A DNA stretch of 64,000 nucleotides from Johnsonella ignava ATCC 51276 (GCF_000235445.1 NZ_JH378832.1:91457-155456); one strand, 5' to 3'; shown: positions 26,906 to 36,780, numbered from the stretch's first letter. A program made the numbers and translations. Notes: generated by a model from the sequence alone, not told the origin.

Positions 26906-28252
26906 TCAGCTTCTTTTGATGATTTTAAAGTAGTAGTTTCCTACTATAATAATTGCCAGAATAAACGATAAAAAATCAGAAACCGGCTGTGCCAGGTAAA
27001 TTCCGAATTCTCCATATACCGCCGGAAGAATAAATAAAAGGGGTATATAAAATAATCCCTGACGAGATACGGATATAATAAGTGCCAAAAAATACTGCCC
27101 TATATTCTGCATAAGCATGCTGCTTACCGCAAAAAAACCTATAAACGGTAATGTAAAACATTGAAGCCGAAGTATCCTTGCCCCGATCTCAATTACCTCT
27201 TTATCCCTGGTCATAGTTCCTATACATTGTTCAGAAAATATATATAGTATAATGGCAGAAAATATCAGAAAAACAGTTCCGCAAAAAACTGTAATAATAA
27301 ATGATTTTTTTACCCTTTCATATTTCTTTGCACCGTAATTCATCGCACAAATAGGCTGAAAACCCTGCCCCCAGCCAATCATAATCATATATGCAAGTGC
27401 TATGACCTTTGAGCTGACTGTCAAAGCTGCTATAATGCTTTCCTTATACCTGGCTGCAGTTACATTCAGCAGTATCAATGCGGCACTTGTAATCGCCTGT
27501 CTTGAAAAATTAGGCAATCCGCCTGCCAAAATATGATAAATACGCTCTTTATTACATTTTGCCTTACTTATACTTATAGGGATATTTCCATTACTAAGTA
27601 CAGTAAGAACTATACAGCCTATAATCTGCCCTATAAGCGTTGCATATCCGGCACCTATAAATCCCATTTTTAATTTAAACATAAGTATAGGATCCAAAAT
27701 CATATTGCTAAACATTCCTGCAAGCAGACCTGTCATGCCATCCTTTACGTTGCCGCAAAGTCTAAGCTGATTATAAACTGTTATAGAATATAAACCGAAT
27801 GGAATACTTACAATAATTATATCTAAATACTTGACAGAAAAAATCATTAAATTTTCAGATGCATTTCCTCCTATTAAATTTACAAGCGGAATTATAAAGA
27901 TTTTTGATAAAACTGCAATTATAATTCCGCTTGCGACTGCAAAAATAATACCTAGTGAAGAAATTATTTCAGCTTCTTTATAGTCTTTTTCTCCGATTTT
28001 TTTTGACATGGCATTGCCGCTGCCATATCCGAACCAAAATCCTACTGCCTGAATAATACTTACAAAGCTGAATATAACGCCGATCGCAGCAGTCATAGAA
28101 CGATTATTCAATATACCTACAAAAAACGTATCTGTTAAATTGTAAATAACATTTACAAGCATCCCTATTATAGTCGGAATAGAGGTTTTAACCAGCAGCA
28201 AAAATACAGGTTCTGTTAAAATTTTTAAACGTCTTGCCTCCTTTAATTCCAT
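26906..28252 (-). CDS. MATE-family efflux transporter
   Basis: The 448-aa, 12-helix protein has the MATE hallmark TSIPTIIGMLVNVIYNLTDTFFVG near the N-terminus and GWGQGFQPICAMNYGAKKYERV at the start of the second half. It should expel cationic drugs using Na+ or H+. I use the ATG at 28252 because AAGGTG lies just upstream; this start follows the stop of the phosphotransferase-like gene by one base (TGATATG), so they are tightly coupled. The coupling links efflux to the modifying enzyme upstream. Confidence 0.9.
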   Translation of the reverse strand: MELKEARRLKILTEPVFLLLVKTSIPTIIGMLVNVIYNLTDTFFVGILNNRSMTAAIGVIFSFVSIIQAVGFWFGYGSGNAMSKKIGEKDYKEAEIISSLGIIFAVASGIIIAVLSKIFIIPLVNLIGGNASENLMIFSVKYLDIIIVSIPFGLYSITVYNQLRLCGNVKDGMTGLLAGMFSNMILDPILMFKLKMGFIGAGYATLIGQIIGCIVLTVLSNGNIPISISKAKCNKERIYHILAGGLPNFSRQAITSAALILLNVTAARYKESIIAALTVSSKVIALAYMIMIGWGQGFQPICAMNYGAKKYERVKKSFIITVFCGTVFLIFSAIILYIFSEQCIGTMTRDKEVIEIGARILRLQCFTLPFIGFFAVSSMLMQNIGQYFLALIISVSRQGLFYIPLLFILPAVYGEFGIYLAQPVSDFLSFILAIIIVGNYYFKIIKRS

Positions 28253-28253
28253 A

Positions 28254-30722
28254 TCAGCACCTTCTGACCTCACCTTTATCACCGTCCACCCTTATCATGT
28301 CCCCGTCCTTAAATTTTTCAGTTGCAAAACCCACACCAAGTACTGCCGGTATATTAAATTCTCTGGCAACAATTGCGGCATGGCTTAAAGCGGCTCCTGT
28401 ATCTGCAACCACAGCACTTGCCAGTTTAAATAAAGGTGTCCATTCCGGATCTGTAAGATGACATACAAGTATATCCCCTTTTTTCATCTTATAAAACTCT
28501 TTAGGGCTGCAAATAATACAAACCTTTCCTGCCACACTTCCGGCACTGGCACCCACACCTTTTAGAACATCTCCTCCCGTCTCAAAAACGAGCAGTTTTG
28601 AAGCTTCCCAGACCTTAATGGCAAGAGGAAACTTTTCATTTCTTCTTATAATCTTTTCTTTATAAAACTCATCTAAACAGCCCTCTTTAAGAACATTAAG
28701 CAGTTCATGATGAAAAAGATTTGCAACTCCATGCTTATAATCTGTACTGTTTAAAAGAAGCCTGTTAATTCTTATAATACACTTTCTGACATAATAAAAC
28801 AAACATTCCCACATATATTGCGATTCCTCACGAACAATATGAAAATACCTGAAATAGTGAATATCTTTTTCTATGGCAGTATACTTATTACCGCAGATAT
28901 TTTCAATTTTTTTCATTAAGGCGGCAAAATCTTTATTTTTATTATTAAAATCACTGCTGTCATCCGCATTTAAAATCGGTCTTAAAATATTTATAATCCT
29001 GTCAGGATCCTCAATAAATGTTTTTGCTTCAATGCAGTAGCAATTATAATCCGATTTAAAGCCGTTCTTTTTTATAAACTCATCCGCAAGACTTTTAAAT
29101 TCAGGAAAGTCTGCACTTAAAACTTCAAAGTCTGCACCTGATAATACAGCCTCCTTTAACCTGCCGTTTTTATTTATTTTATAAGCCATGTCTGCTATAT
29201 CACTGCTTATAACGGCAGTCTTATTGTTCAGTTCCCAATAAAAATCAAATGCAGAATACGACCTGTTTATCTTTTTTATAAGTTTTGTAAATTTATTAAA
29301 CATAAACATTGATGGGAATAATGCATATTTGAATCTGTCATACGCAAGATTTTTTGTCAGCTCATAGCTGACAGCCATAAATTTTTCACATTCCTGTATA
29401 CTCATATTTTCAAAGCTTAATGACCTTATTTTCTCTATTTCCTTTTTATATTTATCCATAAATTCATTGCATACTTTATAGCAATATTCAAAGTTTTTAA
29501 ACGATCTCAATGTTCTGAAAATATGTAATATATTTTTATTAATTCCCTTTTTATTCCCCGGAAGTGTTTGAATACCATCTTCATCTATCCCGGGATTGGA
29601 ATTTAATTCAATACCGATTTCCGCAAATATCCTCGCTTTCTGATCGTTAATCGCTATCATATAATCAAAATCCAGCGACCTGTATGCAAACGGCATTTTT
29701 TCAAACTGAAAAGCCATATTCTTTTTCATAATTCCCGTGAGCCTTGTGTTCTTTATATAGTTTTCGATCACTTTCTCCTGAACATCATTTTCCAAACCGG
29801 TTATGGCTCTTGCCTGTAATATATATATTTTTTCACCCTTTATGGCCCATTCAATATCCATAGGCATACAGTAATGATTTTCTATCTCTAATCCGGCTTT
29901 TAAAAGGGCTTTTATTTCATTATCATTTAATGCCCTCTCCGACCTTTTTTCACTGCTTACAGTCTCCTGTCTGGTATCTTTATCCGCATAAACAATCTGT
30001 ATTTCCTTACTTCCGATATTTATATCAACAATTTTTCCCGATTTATTTACAATATAACTGTCAGCTGTTACTCTGCCGCTTACAATACTTTCTCCTAAAC
30101 CGTAACTTGCATTTATCTGTACTTCATCTTTATTTTTATTAACCGGATTGACCGTAAACAAAACCCCCGCCTTTTCACTTTCCACCATTTCCTGAACAAC
30201 TGCCGCAATAGCAACTGAATTTTGATCATATCCCTGATGAAGCCGGTAAATTACTGCTCTGTTTCCCCAAAGTGATGCATAACAGCTTCTTATCTTATCA
30301 AGCACATCCTCTACCCCTCTTACGTTTAAATAACTTTCCTGCTGACCGGCAAAACTGGCTTTTGGCAAATCTTCCGCCGTAGCTGATGATCGCACTGCAA
30401 CTCTTATATTTTCTCCAAGACTTAAATATTTCTTCCTGATTTTATCTTCCGTTTTTAACGGAAACTTTCCATCTTTAATTTTTTTTCTAAAATCACCTGC
30501 AGCCGCTAAAAGTTTATTCTCATCTTCCCCTGCCTCCTCAAGTCTTTCAAAAATAAATTTTTCAATATTATTTTCCTTTATAAATTCCTTATAGATATCT
30601 ACTGTAATTACAAAGCCATCCGGAACATTGATTCCGGCGGATATCATCTCTCCCAGATTAGCTCCCTTGCCCCCTGCACTTGATACATCCTCTTTTTTTA
30701 TATCTTTAAAATCCAGAATCAT
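28254..30722 (-). CDS. PEP-synthase-like phosphotransferase, rifampicin phosphotransferase (Rph)-like layout
   Basis: 822 aa. An N-terminal PEP-synthase ATP-grasp domain (about 1-325: SSAGGKGANLGEMISAGI, RVAVRSSATAEDLPKASFAGQQ, EWAIKGEKIYILQARAI) is followed by a large helical middle domain (about 330-730). A C-terminal swivelling domain carries the phospho-acceptor His in GAALSHAAIVARE. This order (ATP, middle, His) and the length match Rph-type antibiotic kinases; PEP synthase has the His domain in the middle and a PEP-binding barrel at the end, which is missing here. It is preceded by a TetR gene and coupled to a MATE pump, as expected for drug defence. The substrate is unknown: the middle domain has no motif I can assign. 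The ATG at 30722 has AAAGGAG upstream. Confidence 0.8.
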   Translation of the reverse strand: MILDFKDIKKEDVSSAGGKGANLGEMISAGINVPDGFVITVDIYKEFIKENNIEKFIFERLEEAGEDENKLLAAAGDFRKKIKDGKFPLKTEDKIRKKYLSLGENIRVAVRSSATAEDLPKASFAGQQESYLNVRGVEDVLDKIRSCYASLWGNRAVIYRLHQGYDQNSVAIAAVVQEMVESEKAGVLFTVNPVNKNKDEVQINASYGLGESIVSGRVTADSYIVNKSGKIVDINIGSKEIQIVYADKDTRQETVSSEKRSERALNDNEIKALLKAGLEIENHYCMPMDIEWAIKGEKIYILQARAITGLENDVQEKVIENYIKNTRLTGIMKKNMAFQFEKMPFAYRSLDFDYMIAINDQKARIFAEIGIELNSNPGIDEDGIQTLPGNKKGINKNILHIFRTLRSFKNFEYCYKVCNEFMDKYKKEIEKIRSLSFENMSIQECEKFMAVSYELTKNLAYDRFKYALFPSMFMFNKFTKLIKKINRSYSAFDFYWELNNKTAVISSDIADMAYKINKNGRLKEAVLSGADFEVLSADFPEFKSLADEFIKKNGFKSDYNCYCIEAKTFIEDPDRIINILRPILNADDSSDFNNKNKDFAALMKKIENICGNKYTAIEKDIHYFRYFHIVREESQYMWECLFYYVRKCIIRINRLLLNSTDYKHGVANLFHHELLNVLKEGCLDEFYKEKIIRRNEKFPLAIKVWEASKLLVFETGGDVLKGVGASAGSVAGKVCIICSPKEFYKMKKGDILVCHLTDPEWTPLFKLASAVVADTGAALSHAAIVAREFNIPAVLGVGFATEKFKDGDMIRVDGDKGEVRRC

Positions 30723-30756
30723 AGCTAATACTCCTTTAAATTTAAAATAGCTGCAA

Positions 30757-31359
30757 TTAAATTGCCGCTTCAATATATTTATTTACTGCTGAATCAACAT
30801 ATATTCTCAGTATTTCATCAAAATATTCCTCATCAAAATAACCGTAATTTGAGCACAGTATAAAGCTCCCTGTAAATAAATTTACCAGCCCCTGTTTATT
30901 TACTGTCTTAACAGCCGAATTTTCTTTCCAGTAATTTATAAGCTTACTTAAAAATTCAGCATAAAAATTTTCAATTTTATTTACTTTATCCCTGCCTTTT
31001 TCTCTAAATATTTTAAATGCCTCCTTATAGATAGGCTGAGTTTTAATTTTAATCATAATATCCATAGAATAGCTGTATATTATATCCGATAAAAATCCTG
31101 CCGGATCTTCAAGGGAATTGCAAAACTCTTTTTCAATATTATCAAGTTTTTGAAGCCATCTGTAAGTAATAAGCTCTATAATAAGTGAATCCTTATCTTT
31201 CCAGAAATTATAAAAGCTTCCTTGTGCAATCCCCACCCTTTTCGTTAATTCGCCTATACTTAAAGACTTAACCCCTTTATCATGAAACAGCTCAAGGGCT
31301 GTTTCCATTATTTTTTCTTTTATCTCACTTCTTTTTGCCTCTGTAAATGCCCTTGGCAT
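30757..31359 (-). CDS. TetR-family repressor
   Basis: 200 aa. The N-terminal helix-turn-helix is KIMETALELFHDKGVKSLSIGELTKRVGIAQGSFYNFWKDKDSLI in layout (residues about 15-60; the YxFWxxKDxL box is clear), with a divergent helical ligand domain behind it. GGGGAGG precedes ATG. It is the first gene of the operon containing the Rph-like enzyme and MATE pump (34 bp to the next start). A perfect inverted repeat over its own -35 suggests autorepression relieved by the drug substrate. Confidence 0.9.
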   Translation of the reverse strand: MPRAFTEAKRSEIKEKIMETALELFHDKGVKSLSIGELTKRVGIAQGSFYNFWKDKDSLIIELITYRWLQKLDNIEKEFCNSLEDPAGFLSDIIYSYSMDIMIKIKTQPIYKEAFKIFREKGRDKVNKIENFYAEFLSKLINYWKENSAVKTVNKQGLVNLFTGSFILCSNYGYFDEEYFDEILRIYVDSAVNKYIEAAI

Positions 31360-31425
31360 AAAAACCTCCCCGTGTCTTTTTAATTTATAATATCAGTATG
31401 AATTTTATTAATTATATTCACTGCC

Positions 31426-31454
31426 ATTATAATAAAGCTTTTATTCAGAGTCAA
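31426..31454 (-). promoter_or_regulatory. Promoter of the TetR/Rph-like/MATE operon
   Basis: TTGACT (31454-31449), 17-bp spacer, TATAAT (31431-31426) on the minus strand: a strong sigma-A promoter. Confidence 0.85.
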
Positions 31455-31482
31455 TGAATATTTTTAATTTTATTCATTGACT
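31449..31482. promoter_or_regulatory. TetR operator (perfect inverted repeat)
   Basis: AGTCAATGAATA and TATTCATTGACT form perfect 12-bp arms around a 10-bp AT spacer and cover the -35 box. A second, weaker dyad (CAGTGAAT...ATTCATACTG) lies just downstream of the -10, near 31396-31425. Both suit autorepression. The remaining part of the 325-bp gap shows nothing else. Confidence 0.7.
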
Positions 31483-31684
31483 GCCGTTTGTTTTTTATGT
31501 ATAAATTTCTATTTATTAATTTGTGTAGATTATCTGTATTTATTAATTCAGAATTTTAAATATAAAAAAAGAAAAGTACAGGTTTTACAGCCCTTTACTT
31601 TTCTAAAATTTTAATATTAATTCCTATTATTTAATTATCCCGCTTTTACAAATATATAATTATCTGTTCTTACCTTTTCATTTT

Positions 31685-33046
31685 CTATTTAAGTGTTTCC
31701 ATCCATTTTTTGCTGCGGAACATATGAACTGACAGCAACAATCTAAAAACTTCTTCCTGAGACAGTATAAAATATACCCAGACAATAGGCATTTTAAATA
31801 TAATTCCCGTCAATAAGCCAAGAGGAACTCCTATGAGCCATGTACCTATTATATCTATCATCAATATATATTTTGTCCGCCCGCCGCTGCGTATCACACC
31901 TCCGCCAAGCACCATATTTCCGACTTTAACAGGTGCAAGAATCGCAAATGCAAGGAATAATTGTAAAGCAATGCTCTGTACATCAGAATTTACATTAAAA
32001 AGGCGTATATAAAAACCTCTAAATATGATGAGAATTACAGAAAGAAAGACAGAACCGGCAAACCCATAGATACACAGCCTTTTAGATTTTTTATATGCCG
32101 ACTCGTAATCCCCCTTACCAAGCCTTTTCCCTATAAGAATTCCGGCAGCCTGCGCCACTCCGCTTAAAGCACCAATCATAAGTCCCTGAACGGGTCCCGT
32201 CAAAGACATTGCAGCAAGCTCGTCAGTACCCAGATGCCCATATATAAATGTATTTACACTTTGACCTACAGTCCATAAAAATTCATTAAGCACTACCGGA
32301 AGAAGCATAAACAAGTATTGTTTCCAGTTATCCTTTCCTCTTATTAATTCAAATTTGATTTTACCGTTTACTTTTAAAAAAGCTGCCAGCATAAGCAGCA
32401 TGTTGACGGTCTGTGAAATAACCGTAGCGATTGCCGCCCCTCTGATTCCCATTGGATAAAATCCCATTTTTCCGAAAATCAATACCCAGTTCAGAAATGT
32501 ATTTATAAGTGCTGCCAAAGCACTTATATAAAGCGGAATTTTTGCATGATTTTTGCACCTTATCGGTACGGCAAAAATCGTGGCAATTCCGGACATGATA
32601 TATACCGGTGCAAGAGTTCTCATATAAACTCCGGCAGAATCAATTACAGTACGGTCCTTTGAAAAAATTCCGGATATACCGCCGGCAAATGCCGCACAGA
32701 CTAATGCAAATATCAGTGCAATAGCGGTTGTTATAGCAAGGTTGGTAGTAATCCCCCTCTGTTGTGATTTTTCATCCTTTTTTCCAATATACTGTGAAAC
32801 CATTATGCTGCATACTGTTGCAACCGCACCGCTTACAAATGAAAATATAAACGCCGGCCTGCTGCCTACTTCAACTGCCGCTATCTGTGCTTCCCCAAGC
32901 TGTCCGACCATAATCTGGTCAATCATTGAGAAAGAAGACTGAAGCATTGACTGCAATGCGACCGGTACAGCAATTATCATAGTTTCTCTAAAAAACGGTA
33001 TATCAGTAACCGATGATTTATTTGACATATTTATATTATTGCTCAT
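31685..33046 (-). CDS. MATE-family efflux transporter (second)
   Basis: The 453-aa protein has 12 predicted helices. Hallmarks are MIIAVPVALQSMLQSSFSMIDQIMVGQLGEAQIAAVE in the first half (residues about 18-55) and VGQSVNTFIYGHLGTDELAAM at the start of the second. It is only distantly similar to the MATE protein encoded 3.4 kb away, so it is not a recent duplication. It has its own promoter and AGGAG ribosome site, so it is not part of the TetR operon as read here. Substrate unknown. Confidence 0.9.
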   Translation of the reverse strand: MSNNINMSNKSSVTDIPFFRETMIIAVPVALQSMLQSSFSMIDQIMVGQLGEAQIAAVEVGSRPAFIFSFVSGAVATVCSIMVSQYIGKKDEKSQQRGITTNLAITTAIALIFALVCAAFAGGISGIFSKDRTVIDSAGVYMRTLAPVYIMSGIATIFAVPIRCKNHAKIPLYISALAALINTFLNWVLIFGKMGFYPMGIRGAAIATVISQTVNMLLMLAAFLKVNGKIKFELIRGKDNWKQYLFMLLPVVLNEFLWTVGQSVNTFIYGHLGTDELAAMSLTGPVQGLMIGALSGVAQAAGILIGKRLGKGDYESAYKKSKRLCIYGFAGSVFLSVILIIFRGFYIRLFNVNSDVQSIALQLFLAFAILAPVKVGNMVLGGGVIRSGGRTKYILMIDIIGTWLIGVPLGLLTGIIFKMPIVWVYFILSQEEVFRLLLSVHMFRSKKWMETLK

Positions 33047-33097
33047 AAATATAACTCCTGACTGTAGTATATTTTCAGGTTGATAGCTTTAATACCC

Positions 33098-33125
33098 ATT
33101 ATATTATTGCAAATAACTCATTCAA
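33098..33125 (-). promoter_or_regulatory. Promoter of the second MATE gene
   Basis: TTGAAT (33125-33120), 16-bp spacer, TATAAT (33103-33098) on the minus strand. The rest of the divergent region to 33531 shows no clear plus-strand promoter for the PTS-like gene. Confidence 0.65.
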
Positions 33126-33531
33126 TTACAATAGCTTAATCACATAACCTTAAGTTAAAGATTAAACAGTACATATCTTTTTGCCATAATTGCAGACTTG
33201 TATCACTCATTTCCTGATAACGGATTTATACAGAATTTTATAATTTCATAAGCCTAAACTTATTTTCGTACTATAATCGACAGCATAACAAAGATAATTA
33301 CAAAAATGTATATTCATTACCTGCAGAAAATACTTTTTGTTGTTAGGGTATATTTACAAATTAGACTTAAAGATGTAGAATACTTTACCAAGCGGGGCTG
33401 TTGCATTAAGAATGAAAGTTATAAAAGACAGTGATTATTTTAATTTAAATCTGATGTACTTTGTAGTTTTTTTTAAATACATCAGCCTCAGCATTAAAAC
33501 GGCAGGTTTTATAAGGAGAATTGTAATAAAT

Positions 33532-34677
33532 ATGAATACTCGGAAAACAAAAGAAAATATACAAAAAGAAACCGGTGGTAAAGTATGGAAAGGCTTTCTG
33601 GCATTTTTAAAACGAAAGGATATAGAAATCTCTGCTAAACGTTACGGTGTCGATGCTTTGGGTGCTATGGCACAGGGACTGTTTTGCTCTCTTTTAATAG
33701 GCACTATCATAAATACTCTCGGTTCCAGCTTTTCTATCAAACCTTTAACCGTCCCTGTCGCCGTAATAGCAGGTACTGAATACACAGTAGGCGGGCTGGC
33801 AGGGGCTATGAGCGGTCCTGCAATGGCAGTTGCGATAGGCTATGCTCTTCACTGTCCTCCTCTGGTGCTTTTTTCACTGGTTACGGTAGGTTTTGCCTCA
33901 AATGCACTTGGAGGTGCAGGAGGTCCTTTAGCTGTACTCTTTATTGCCGTCTGCTCTGCAGAAGCCGGCAAAGCAGTTTCAAAGGAAACAAAGATTGATA
34001 TTTTAGTTACTCCCCTGGTTACCATTTCAATAGGCGTTCTTTTATCCGCTCTGTGGGCACCGCCAATTGGCAAAGCTGCAATGAAGCTTGGCAATGTAAT
34101 TATGTGGGCAACTGAATTGCAGCCCTTCTGGATGGGGATTTTTGTCTCTTTAATAGTCGGTATGGCTCTGACACTTCCAATCTCCTCCGCTGCCATTTGT
34201 GCCGCACTTGGGCTGACCGGGCTGGCAGGGGGGGCTGCACTTGCCGGATGCTGTGCTCAGATGGTAGGATTTGCCATTGCCTCATTCCCGGAAAATAAAT
34301 GGGGCGGTCTGCTTTCTCAGGGAATCGGTACCTCAATGCTCCAGATGGGCAATATTGTAAAAAATCCCCGTATCTGGATCGCTCCCTGTCTTACTTCAAT
34401 GATTACCGGTCCCATAGCAACCTGTATATTTCATCTTCGCATGGATGGAGCCGCTATTTCATCAGGCATGGGAACCTGCGGACTGGTAGGGCAAATCGGT
34501 GTATATACCGGCTGGCTTCAGCATATAGAGGAAGGAAGCAAAGCCTCAATTACCGCCTTTGACTGGACAGGTCTTATCATGATTTCCTTTTTACTTCCGG
34601 CACTTATCTGTCCTTTACTTAATATAGCCTTTAAAAAACTTGGCTGGGTAAAGACCGGAGATATGAAACTTAACTAA
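33532..34677 (+). CDS. PTS_EIIC_2-family membrane protein
   Basis: 381 aa from the chosen start. After a short basic cytosolic segment, ISAKRYGVDALGAMAQGLFCSLLIG opens a membrane domain with about nine helices rich in Gly, Ala and Pro (AVIAGTEYTVGGLAGAMSGPAMAVAIGYAL, SSAAICAALGLTGLAGGAAL). This is the PTS EIIC-like family 2, which stands alone without IIA or IIB domains; its sugar or other substrate is unknown. I choose the ATG at 33532 because AAGGAG lies upstream (spacing about 13, long) and the family usually begins close to this point; an in-frame ATG at 33412 lacks a ribosome site. Confidence 0.8.
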   Translation: MNTRKTKENIQKETGGKVWKGFLAFLKRKDIEISAKRYGVDALGAMAQGLFCSLLIGTIINTLGSSFSIKPLTVPVAVIAGTEYTVGGLAGAMSGPAMAVAIGYALHCPPLVLFSLVTVGFASNALGGAGGPLAVLFIAVCSAEAGKAVSKETKIDILVTPLVTISIGVLLSALWAPPIGKAAMKLGNVIMWATELQPFWMGIFVSLIVGMALTLPISSAAICAALGLTGLAGGAALAGCCAQMVGFAIASFPENKWGGLLSQGIGTSMLQMGNIVKNPRIWIAPCLTSMITGPIATCIFHLRMDGAAISSGMGTCGLVGQIGVYTGWLQHIEEGSKASITAFDWTGLIMISFLLPALICPLLNIAFKKLGWVKTGDMKLN

Positions 34678-34685
34678 AAAATAAC

Positions 34686-34713
34686 GCCCTCTATTTCAGT
34701 GAGCGTTAAGTAA
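34686..34713 (+). terminator. Weak hairpin after the PTS-like gene
   Basis: TAACGC ... GCGTTA six-bp stem a few bases after the plus-strand stop; short T run. A candidate terminator only. Confidence 0.4.
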
Positions 34714-34827
34714 AATGACCGCCGTTTTATTAAAGCAGTTTAATTTAACATACCTGACTTATATATCTTTATATACCAGTTATAAACTTTAAAAAAGTAT
34801 AGAAGTATGAATTAAGGCATAAAAACC

Positions 34828-34885
34828 GCCGCACCGGGACAAAGATAATAAACCACAGTCTATAACTTTAATGTCCCGGTACGGC
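34828..34885 (-). terminator. Terminator of the small secreted protein gene
   Basis: GCCGCACCGGGACA pairs with TGTCCCGGTACGGC (one mismatch) around a 30-base loop and is followed on the minus strand by GGTTTTTATG. It may act on both strands. Confidence 0.75.
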
Positions 34886-34941
34886 TGACTTTACTTTATA
34901 AATTTATATTTACGATCTGTTTGCCGCCTTGCCTATACAGG

Positions 34942-35277
34942 CTAATTATACCAATCGTAATCATAGTAGTCATGCCACATTGCTTTGGTTTGTACTATGC
35001 CTCCAACTGTCCAGGCACCATAATCGTTTACATAATAAGCATCGGGAGTCCATCCGCCCATAAGCAAATACCCCTCACGATTAAAGCAATAGCACTCCGC
35101 TATTCCGTCATAGTTGTCGTCTATCCAAACCCACTCATTTGCCGCCCATGTACCGTCATCATAAGAATACCACCATCTGTCGGTATTAACTTCATATCTC
35201 CACATTCCGGCATATGCATTTGCTATAAATATAACAGAAAAAATTACCGACATTATAGCTATCTTTATACCTTTCAT
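34942..35277 (-). CDS. Small secreted Trp/Tyr-rich protein (cell-wall-binding-repeat-like)
   Basis: 111 aa with a signal peptide (MKGIKIAIMSVIFSVIFIANAYA, cleavage near residue 23). The mature part resembles two to three degenerate cell-wall-binding repeats: RWWYSYDDGTWAANEWVWID and CYCFNREGYLLMGGWTPDAYYV. Such aromatic repeats bind choline residues on teichoic acid in related species. A clear GGGGGAG ribosome site is present. It lies 50 bp after the larger repeat protein gene and may be co-transcribed. Without an enzymatic domain, its role is unclear. Confidence 0.75.
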   Translation of the reverse strand: MKGIKIAIMSVIFSVIFIANAYAGMWRYEVNTDRWWYSYDDGTWAANEWVWIDDNYDGIAECYCFNREGYLLMGGWTPDAYYVNDYGAWTVGGIVQTKAMWHDYYDYDWYN

Positions 35278-35327
35278 AACTGCTCCCCCTCTCTAAAAGT
35301 TATATAATTAATGTCTATGTTATTTTA

Positions 35328-36470
35328 TTACTGCTCATACTGCCCGTCTTGATTTACTTTGTATCCGTCAGGTGTTTTTTCATTAGCATACATAGAACCC
35401 AGCGGTCTTGAGTTTTCAAGATTCTTATAATACCATTCACCATCACTGTGCTGTTCCCATGTCCACTTTGGTGTATTCGGATTAAAGAAGTACCACTTAT
35501 CCGATATTAAATGCCAACCCTTGAACATCTTTCCGTCTTCAAGGTCAAGATAATACCAATGCTTATCCTGTGGATCAAGATGCCAGCCTTTCTTTAACGT
35601 ATTTCTTGTATATCCGCTATAATAGTACCATGCATCCTCTTTCTCATTGTATATCCAACCTGTCTTGGGAAGTACTGAAGAACCCCCTATTCTTGAACTG
35701 CCGCCGCCGCTTGAGCCGCCGCCTGAACTGCCGCCGCCTGAACTGCCGCCGCCTGAGTTACCGCCGCCTGAGTTACCGCCACCGGAATTGCCGCCGCCTG
35801 AGTTACCTATCTGCTCACATACTAAAGTATATTTTACTTTTTTTAATGTCGACCCGTTTTCTGACGTTGCAACGTCCAAACCTACAAATACTTGTGGAGG
35901 CGTACCCTGCTTAAATTGCGTTTCAGGATAGGATTGTGCTGCCTTTAAACGATACCTTTTACCTGCATTGCTTGATGTTGCCGAAGCGATAAATTCACTC
36001 TGTACATTCTCCCATTTATTATCTTCATACTCCTTTCCACTCTCTGTAAGCAATACATTACCCGATTCATCTACATATGTTATCTCATACGGAAGATATA
36101 TATTCGCCTTAATATGTACATATAAATTTATAAATTCCGTAGGAGTCGATACATCAATAGGTGATGATGTCAAATCAAGCTCATACCTGCCAATCGGTTC
36201 AGCAGAGCCTGTAATTTTCAAAGCACCATTTGTATCAGCATCAAAATTCAAACTGCTTTCTCCTATAGGTTGTCCTGAAAAACCCGAACCTTGTATTGAT
36301 AAATTGTATCCTGTCGGCTCATCTACAAGTTGTCCATACTGATACTCAAGTTCCGGTTTATAATCCGCATCAATAATAGTTGCATGTGCCTGCTGAGAGT
36401 TGATAAACAAAAGCCCTGAAGCAATACCTAATATCGCAAGACTCTTACTGATTAAGCCCTTGATTTTCAT
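35328..36470 (-). CDS. Surface protein: beta domain, Gly/Ser linker, cell-wall-binding repeats
   Basis: 380 aa. Signal peptide to about residue 30 (ending AHA), an all-beta-looking domain of unknown family (about 35-215), a tandem GGGNS/GGGSS linker (about 220-258) and four to five aromatic repeats (about 272-380: GWHLDPQDKHWYYLDLEDGKMFKGWHL layout). These repeats normally anchor proteins non-covalently to choline-bearing wall polymers. LPKTG occurs at 267-271 but is followed by repeats rather than a hydrophobic tail, so it is not a sorting signal. A fragment of a paralogue lies at 12168-12392. Confidence 0.8.
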   Translation of the reverse strand: MKIKGLISKSLAILGIASGLLFINSQQAHATIIDADYKPELEYQYGQLVDEPTGYNLSIQGSGFSGQPIGESSLNFDADTNGALKITGSAEPIGRYELDLTSSPIDVSTPTEFINLYVHIKANIYLPYEITYVDESGNVLLTESGKEYEDNKWENVQSEFIASATSSNAGKRYRLKAAQSYPETQFKQGTPPQVFVGLDVATSENGSTLKKVKYTLVCEQIGNSGGGNSGGGNSGGGNSGGGSSGGGSSGGGSSGGGSSRIGGSSVLPKTGWIYNEKEDAWYYYSGYTRNTLKKGWHLDPQDKHWYYLDLEDGKMFKGWHLISDKWYFFNPNTPKWTWEQHSDGEWYYKNLENSRPLGSMYANEKTPDGYKVNQDGQYEQ

Positions 36471-36722
36471 AAATATAATTTCCCTTCTACTTCAATATAA
36501 CTAAAATTGTAACGCCTTTATTAAAAAACACTGCAAAACTCTCAATAACCTAACCTCTTATTTCACATAGTATATCCCCTTTCTGTCATTCTTAAAGTTA
36601 TAACTTTTTTCTTAAAAATGGCTTTTTAGCTTTATCCAATCTCCCCATATCTTTAGAAGTCTATGCCAGCTTAAGTTTTGTTATTTACTTTTATTAATAG
36701 TACACCGAAAAATCAAAAAAAT

Positions 36723-36780
36723 ATATTATTCATTGAATACTTTTTGCTTCCAATATTAAATAGTATTCAATGAATAATAT
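36723..36780. repeat. Perfect 19-bp inverted repeat, related to the motif at 18738
   Basis: ATATTATTCATTGAATACT (36723-36741) and its exact reverse complement (36762-36780) around a 20-bp spacer. The core TTATTCATTGAATA and the following CTTTTT are shared with the direct pair upstream of the AIM24 gene, with box spacing 38 versus 37 bp. Confidence 0.7.

Noticed and set aside
28254..30722. Annotation as phosphoenolpyruvate synthase
   Set aside because: The His domain is C-terminal and the PEP-binding barrel is missing; domain order and neighbours fit an Rph-type enzyme.
35657..35671. LPKTG sortase signal in the surface protein
   Set aside because: It is internal (residues 267-271) and followed by aromatic repeats, with no hydrophobic segment or basic tail.
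35697..35815. Regular short repeats resembling a CRISPR or satellite
   Set aside because: They are codons for a GGGNS/GGGSS linker in a real gene; there are no spacers.
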